DNA of 10,042 bases from Draconibacterium sp. GTDB lineage: Bacteria > Bacteroidota > Bacteroidia > Bacteroidales > Prolixibacteraceae. The notes below the pieces were generated by a model. That model saw nothing but the letters and a program-made list of their open reading frames with translations. It did no database searches and was not told the DNA's origin. Numbering within the stretch: the stretch's first letter is position 1; the number at the start of each line of letters is the position of its first letter. The DNA is taken from NCBI GenBank assembly GCA_030595485.1, contig JAUVDE010000086.1, positions 1-10,042 on the forward strand. Reading direction: 5' to 3'. This document shows, one piece after another, positions 6,362 to 10,042 of this stretch. The translations under genes and the position numbers were made by a program.

Positions 6362-7273
6362 CTAGAAAGAGTAGGTCTTGCCTTCGATTGCGGCTTCCGT
6401 ATTTTCGAAAATTTCTTTGGCTTCGGTCACAAAATCATCTGTTTTTTTATGACGAGCAGAAAAATGACCGACTATTAATTTGTGTGCTTCACAGAGATTT
6501 GCCATTTCTGCTGCTTGTTTTGCTGTGGAGTGTAGTGTTTTTTCAGCCAAATCTTTCAACTTCTCAAGGAAAGTTGATTCGTGATATAGCAAGCTTACAC
6601 CTTTAATTACTTCAGCTGTGGGCGGATGAAAAGCAGTATCGGTACAAAATGCGTAAGAAGTTGGTTTGGGCGCGGGTGTGCATAATTTAATATTCGGAAT
6701 AGTTTGTCCGCTTTCGGTAATAAAATCAGCACCGACTTTTATATCCTTAATTTTTGCGATAGGAATATTATAAGCCTTAATCATTTCTTTTTTAATATTC
6801 GCTGACTTTTGTTTTTCCTTAAAAAGAAATCCGCAAGTTGGAATACTGTGTTTTACCGGAAAAGAAAGGACTTCAAGTTTTTTATCCTCGAAAATAGTTT
6901 GTGGTTTTTTGAAGTTTAAGGGATGGAAAATAGGTTTTACGGTCAATTCGCCCCGAATATGATTCAACTGTGGCTGAATTAAATCCTTTAACTCAGAGGG
7001 GGCATAAATGTGTAAGTCGTGCTTAATTCCCATAAGGTTCATGGTTGATATTAAACCAATCAAACCATAAAAATGATCGCCATGTAAATGGGAAATAAAA
7101 ATGTGATGGATTTTGGCGAAACTAATCTTATTGCGGCGTATCTGAATTTGCGTTCCTTCGCCACAATCGATTAAAAAACAACGCCCAGGTACTTCAAGTA
7201 CCTGGGCCGTTGGATATCTATTGGAAGTTGGTAATGCTGAATTACTACCTAGTATGGTTAACTCGAAAGACAT
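6362..7273 (-). CDS. rnz: Ribonuclease Z (tRNA 3' endonuclease)
   Basis: A 303-aa short-form RNase Z, which cuts the 3' trailer of tRNA precursors. It is a metallo-beta-lactamase fold: HLHGDH (62-67) supplies the zinc ligands His62, His64, Asp66 and His67; His142 (KHS), Asp212 (TDTAF) and His270 (GHFSARH) complete the two-zinc site. The N-terminal MSFELTILGSNSALPT and DCGEGTQIQ are family signatures, and the segment near YNIPIAKIKDIKVG is in the position of the flexible tRNA-gripping arm. The start at 7273 is chosen because it begins on the conserved beta strand and sits 7 nt after the STAS stop; an upstream ATG at 7303 would overlap that gene by 23 nt and add a non-conserved basic decapeptide. 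All key residues are present. Confidence 0.96.
   Translation of the reverse strand: MSFELTILGSNSALPTSNRYPTAQVLEVPGRCFLIDCGEGTQIQIRRNKISFAKIHHIFISHLHGDHFYGLIGLISTMNLMGIKHDLHIYAPSELKDLIQPQLNHIRGELTVKPIFHPLNFKKPQTIFEDKKLEVLSFPVKHSIPTCGFLFKEKQKSANIKKEMIKAYNIPIAKIKDIKVGADFITESGQTIPNIKLCTPAPKPTSYAFCTDTAFHPPTAEVIKGVSLLYHESTFLEKLKDLAEKTLHSTAKQAAEMANLCEAHKLIVGHFSARHKKTDDFVTEAKEIFENTEAAIEGKTYSF
7183..7207. repeat. 25-nt near-perfect palindrome inside rnz
   Basis: Arms GCCCAGGTACTT (7183-7194) and AAGTACCTGGGC (7196-7207) are exact reverse complements around a single central base at 7195. In the mRNA it gives a stem of about 11 bp with a minimal loop, roughly codons 23-31 of rnz, encoding AQVLEVPGR just before the conserved IDCGEGTQ. 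Confidence 0.9.
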
Positions 7274-7280
7274 TCTGCGT

Positions 7281-7634
7281 TTACAGATTTTCTTTCTTAT
7301 CAAGCAACTCCTTTGCTTCTTCTTCTGTTTTTGTAATTAACAAAACCGTATGAAGCATCGAAATCTGTACCAGGTTTTCTACATCGGGTTGCAAACCGCA
7401 CAGAACAAAAGTTCCAATTGCATCTTCGCAAATCCTGTTGGCAACTAAAACTGCTCTCAATCCCGACGAATCGCAGTAGTTTACACTACTTAAATCGAGG
7501 ACAATGTTTTGTTCACCATTGTTGTTAACAACAACCAGTTCCGATTTCAGATCAGGTGCGTTATTTGTATCTAATCTGTCGGTGTTTACTTTAACTAAAG
7601 TATACTTTCCGTTCTTTCGAATCTCAAATGCCAT
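7281..7634 (-). CDS. STAS-domain anti-sigma factor antagonist-like protein
   Basis: A 117-aa single STAS domain (PF01740) of the SpoIIAA/RsbV type, usually a cytoplasmic switch protein controlled by serine phosphorylation. The signature VLDLSSVNYCDSSGLRAV (45-62) includes the DSSG loop (55-58), where the serine just before Gly (Ser57) is the residue phosphorylated by the cognate kinase in SpoIIAA/RsbV. The rest of the fold, starting EIRKNGKYTLVKV and ending in an amphipathic C-terminal helix (TKTEEEAKELLDKKENL), is complete. No RsbW-like kinase or sigma factor is nearby, so its partner must be elsewhere or its role differs. It lies 37 nt after rpsA and 7 nt before rnz with no terminator, so it is co-transcribed with both. 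Confidence 0.94.
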   Translation of the reverse strand: MAFEIRKNGKYTLVKVNTDRLDTNNAPDLKSELVVVNNNGEQNIVLDLSSVNYCDSSGLRAVLVANRICEDAIGTFVLCGLQPDVENLVQISMLHTVLLITKTEEEAKELLDKKENL

Positions 7635-7671
7635 GCTTCAATTTACGAAATTCAGTTTAAATACACCTACG

Positions 7672-9651
7672 CTATTTGTCTTTTTTCTCATCTTTCTCCA
7701 TTTTCGACTTCAATGCAGCCAATGCGCTGATGTCGCCAAGAGTTGTTTTCTCGATATTAATGCTAACCGATTTCTGTGCACGTTTGGTAGAACGTGACTG
7801 AGTTTTGCGTTTTTCGCCATCTGCGGCGCGTTTAATATCTTCGAAAATTCTTGAGTGAGAAACGATAATTCGTTTAGCCGACTTGTTGAACTCGATAACT
7901 TTGAAGTCCAATTTTTCGTCTTGCTTAACCGAAGTACTATCTTCTTTCACCAAGTGACGTGGAGTAGCGAAACCTTCAACTCCGTATGGAAGTGCAATAA
8001 CAGCACCTTTGTCCATCAACTCAACCACAGTTCCTTCGTGGATTGAATCTGAAGTAAAAATTGTTTCGAATACATCCCATGGATTTTCTTCCAATTGTTT
8101 GTGTCCTAAGCTCAAACGACGGTTGTCTTTGTCAATGTCAAGTACAACAACTTCAATTGGCTCGCTAATCGCAGTAAATTCTGATGGGTGTTTGATTTTC
8201 TTCGTCCAGCTCAAGTCTGAGATGTGAATCAATCCGTCAACTCCTTCAGCAATTTCTACAAATACACCAAAGTTGGTGAAGTTGCGAACTTTTGCAGTGT
8301 GCTGGCTACCAACACCAAATTGAGTGTCAATATTTGACCAAGGATCTTCTTTTAATTGTTTCATACCCAAAGACATTTTTCGCTCGTCGCGGTCTAAAGT
8401 AAGAATTGAAGCTTCTACTTGATCACCAACGGTTAAAAAGTCTTGTGCGCTACGTAAGTGCTGGCTCCAGCTCATTTCTGAAACGTGGATTAAACCTTCA
8501 ACACCAGTTGCAATCTCAACGAATGCACCGTAGTCAGCAATAACAACAACTTTACCTTTTATTTTGTCGCCAACTTTCAACTCAGCATCCAGGTTATCCC
8601 ATGGGTGAGGAGTTAATTGTTTAAGACCAAGTGCGATACGTTTTTTGTCATCATCGAAATCAAGAATTACAACATTTAATTTCTGGTCTAATTCTACAAT
8701 TTCGCTTGGGTGAGAAATGCGTCCCCATGAAAGGTCAGTGATGTGGATTAATCCGTCAACACCTCCAAGATCCATGAATACACCGTAAGAAGTAACGTTT
8801 TTAACAGTTCCTTCAAGAACTTGTCCTTTTTCAAGTTTAGCAATAATTTCTTTTTTCTGTATTTCCAGTTCAGCTTCAATAAGAGCTTTGTGAGAAACAA
8901 CAACGTTACGGTATTCGTGGTTAATTTTAACAACTTTGAATTCCATTGTTTTACCAACGTACATATCGTAATCGCGAATAGGTTTAACATCAATTTGCGA
9001 ACCTGGCAAGAATGCTTCAATTCCAAATACGTCTACAATCATACCACCTTTAGTACGACATTTGATGAATCCTTTGATGATTTCATCGTTTTCAAGCGAT
9101 TCGTTAACACGCTCCCAAGAACGAGTAGCGCGAGCTTGTTTGTGCGAAAGGATCATCTGTCCTTTTTTGTCTTCTAAGCTTTCGATGTAAACATCTACTA
9201 CGTCACCAATTTTAAGCTCTGGATTATAGCGGAATTCGTTTACACTAACAATACCGTCACTTTTGTAACCTATGTCTACAACTACTTCGCGTTTGTTTAA
9301 CGCAATAACTTTTCCTTCAATCACTTCTTTTTCAGAAACAGTGTTTAAAGTGTCGTTGTAAAGGTTTGACAGGTCTTCTCTTTCTTTTACTGAGTATGCG
9401 TCAGTTTCAGCTTCAAGACTAGCCCAATCAAAATCAGCTTCTGCTTCAGGCGAAGTTGCAGGTGCTTTTTTTTCTTTTTGTGCTTCAGCCACAGGAGCTT
9501 CCACTTTTTCTTCTTTTTTTGCTGGAGTTTCCTTAACAGGAGCCTCAACTTTTTCTTCGGCAGCTGCTTCAGCAACTACTTCAGTTTTTTGTTCCTGAAC
9601 CGGAGTTTCTTTTACCTCTTGTTCAAGATTTTCTTTTTTCTCTTCAGTCAT
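7672..9651 (-). CDS. rpsA: 30S ribosomal protein S1
   Basis: A 659-aa S1 protein, longer than the 557-aa E. coli protein. The first about 95 residues are a low-complexity Ala/Glu/Lys/Pro extension. Then come six S1 OB-fold RNA-binding domains (PF00575), at roughly 109-175, 193-257, 277-346, 363-430, 447-517 and 535-600. Domains 3-6 show the canonical pattern, for example GTVKNVTSYGVFMDLGGVDG, LIHITDLSW and LGLKQL. The basic tail ends in LGDISALAALKSKMEKDE, a motif I associate with Bacteroidota S1. It binds mRNA on the 30S subunit, which matters in a phylum with little Shine-Dalgarno use. ATG 9651 (MTEEKKENLE) is preferred over ATG 9660. First gene of the rpsA-STAS-rnz operon, driven by the promoter at 9706-9736. 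Confidence 0.97.
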   Translation of the reverse strand: MTEEKKENLEQEVKETPVQEQKTEVVAEAAAEEKVEAPVKETPAKKEEKVEAPVAEAQKEKKAPATSPEAEADFDWASLEAETDAYSVKEREDLSNLYNDTLNTVSEKEVIEGKVIALNKREVVVDIGYKSDGIVSVNEFRYNPELKIGDVVDVYIESLEDKKGQMILSHKQARATRSWERVNESLENDEIIKGFIKCRTKGGMIVDVFGIEAFLPGSQIDVKPIRDYDMYVGKTMEFKVVKINHEYRNVVVSHKALIEAELEIQKKEIIAKLEKGQVLEGTVKNVTSYGVFMDLGGVDGLIHITDLSWGRISHPSEIVELDQKLNVVILDFDDDKKRIALGLKQLTPHPWDNLDAELKVGDKIKGKVVVIADYGAFVEIATGVEGLIHVSEMSWSQHLRSAQDFLTVGDQVEASILTLDRDERKMSLGMKQLKEDPWSNIDTQFGVGSQHTAKVRNFTNFGVFVEIAEGVDGLIHISDLSWTKKIKHPSEFTAISEPIEVVVLDIDKDNRRLSLGHKQLEENPWDVFETIFTSDSIHEGTVVELMDKGAVIALPYGVEGFATPRHLVKEDSTSVKQDEKLDFKVIEFNKSAKRIIVSHSRIFEDIKRAADGEKRKTQSRSTKRAQKSVSINIEKTTLGDISALAALKSKMEKDEKKDK

Positions 9652-9705
9652 GTAATTCAATTTAAATTAATGAGTTAGACTTTATATTTGTTTTAAATGC
9701 GGGCG

Positions 9706-9736
9706 CAAAAATATAAACTAATTCAATTAAATCAAA
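9706..9736 (-). promoter_or_regulatory. rpsA promoter
   Basis: On the minus strand, TTTG (9733-9736), a 19-nt spacer, then TATTTTTG (9706-9713): an exact match to the Bacteroidota -33/-7 sigma-ABfr consensus TTTG-N19-TAnnTTTG. Predicted start near 9700 gives a leader of about 50 nt before the ATG at 9651. Confidence 0.8.
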
Positions 9737-9802
9737 GTGTTTCCTGTATTTTGTTGAATTTCAGTACAATTACCACCATTTAGTAACATTAAAAAATGCC
9801 TT

Positions 9803-9834
9803 GCTACGAATGCTTATTATTCAGTAGCTTTTTT
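9803..9834 (+). terminator. Terminator-like hairpin with T6 tract in spacer
   Basis: GCTACGAAT (9803-9811) pairs with ATTC (9819-9822) and GTAGC (9824-9828), with one bulged A and a 7-nt loop, followed at once by six T (9829-9834). This has the shape of a plus-strand intrinsic terminator, yet no plus-strand gene lies upstream of it. It ends 4 nt before the -33 box of rfbA. Confidence 0.5.
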
Positions 9835-9838
9835 ACAC

Positions 9839-9868
9839 TTGTTGGCGTGCTTTCTTTTATTAATTTTG
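9839..9868 (+). promoter_or_regulatory. rfbA promoter
   Basis: TTG (9839-9841), a 19-nt spacer, then TAATTTTG (9861-9868), an exact TAnnTTTG match at consensus spacing. Predicted start near 9875, leader about 55 nt. A weaker box CATATTTG occurs at 9885-9892. Confidence 0.65.
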
Positions 9869-9929
9869 AGGCCTGTTTTGTAAACCATATTTGTGATTAA
9901 AAGCAGGTAAACCCGTTAAATAGAATACA

Positions 9930-10042
9930 ATGAAAGGAATAATCTTAGCCGGCGGTTCCGGTACACGACTTTATCCAATTACTCGTTCAATTTCGAAACA
10001 AATAATTCCGGTTTACGATAAGCCGATGATTTATTACCCGCT
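9930..10042 (+). CDS. rfbA: Glucose-1-phosphate thymidylyltransferase (5' part)
   Basis: Only the first 37 complete codons are in the window. The sequence MKGIILAGGSGTRLYPIT is the nucleotide-binding loop (GGSGTRL, residues 8-14) of sugar-nucleotidyltransferases, and the following SKQIIPVYDKPMIYYP is the RmlA/RfbA-specific continuation; most relatives have SKQLLPVYDKPMIYYP. The enzyme joins glucose-1-phosphate to dTTP to give dTDP-glucose, the first step of dTDP-L-rhamnose synthesis for surface polysaccharide. It is divergent from rpsA and has its own promoter. The rest of the gene, and any rfbBCD partners, lie beyond the right edge. Confidence 0.95.
   Translation, partial: MKGIILAGGSGTRLYPITRSISKQIIPVYDKPMIYYP

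Noticed and set aside
8009..9177. Several ORFs antisense or out of frame across rpsA
   Set aside because: Shadows of the S1 gene, whose six domains explain the region fully.
9387..9575. 62-aa Lys/Leu-rich minus-strand ORF
   Set aside because: It is the out-of-frame reading of the low-complexity Ala/Glu/Lys extension of rpsA.

Overview
The window looks like chromosomal DNA of a Bacteroidota bacterium. The gene content points there: an S1 protein with the Bacteroidota-style charged N-terminal extension, a lysine-rich cold-shock-domain protein, a DUF1080 glycoside-acting protein and DUF1460. So do the promoters, which fit the phylum's -33 TTTG / -7 TAnnTTTG pattern with 19 bp spacing, the general lack of Shine-Dalgarno sequences, and the AT-rich composition. 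A Marinilabiliales/Prolixibacteraceae-like relative is a guess only.

Layout. (1) 1-2814, minus strand: a tightly packed set transcribed DUF1456 (YehS-like) -> exported DUF1080 protein -> exported CE1-type esterase -> DUF1460 cysteine amidase-like protein (cut by the window edge). Spacings are 1, 18 and 3 nt, so this is very probably one operon whose last three products work outside the cytoplasm on sugars, esters or peptidoglycan. (2) 2815-3541: about 700 nt without a long gene, holding two plausible small ORFs: a 50-aa ORF on plus and a 39-aa single-TM microprotein on minus. (3) 3551-4243, plus: an exported protein of unknown function with a good promoter, converging on a cold-shock-domain gene (4303-4758, minus) across a hairpin terminator. 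(4) 4759-6182, minus: a 165-aa unknown protein with an internal duplication, then a YmdB-type macrodomain protein, then an apparently frameshifted two-TM small protein. (5) 6362-9651, minus: rpsA -> STAS-domain protein -> RNase Z, an operon joining translation and tRNA 3' maturation, with a textbook promoter at 9706-9736. (6) 9661-9929: a divergent regulatory region, then the first 113 nt of rfbA/rmlA (dTDP-sugar synthesis) on plus.

Most of the window is ordinary housekeeping plus a small envelope operon. I see no CRISPR array, prophage, IS element, tRNA or obvious defence system. The most unusual items are a 25-nt almost perfect palindrome inside the early coding region of RNase Z, an apparent single-base frameshift in a small membrane gene after the macrodomain gene, a 165-aa protein with two similar halves next to that macrodomain, two small ORFs, and an orphan terminator-like hairpin between rpsA and rfbA.
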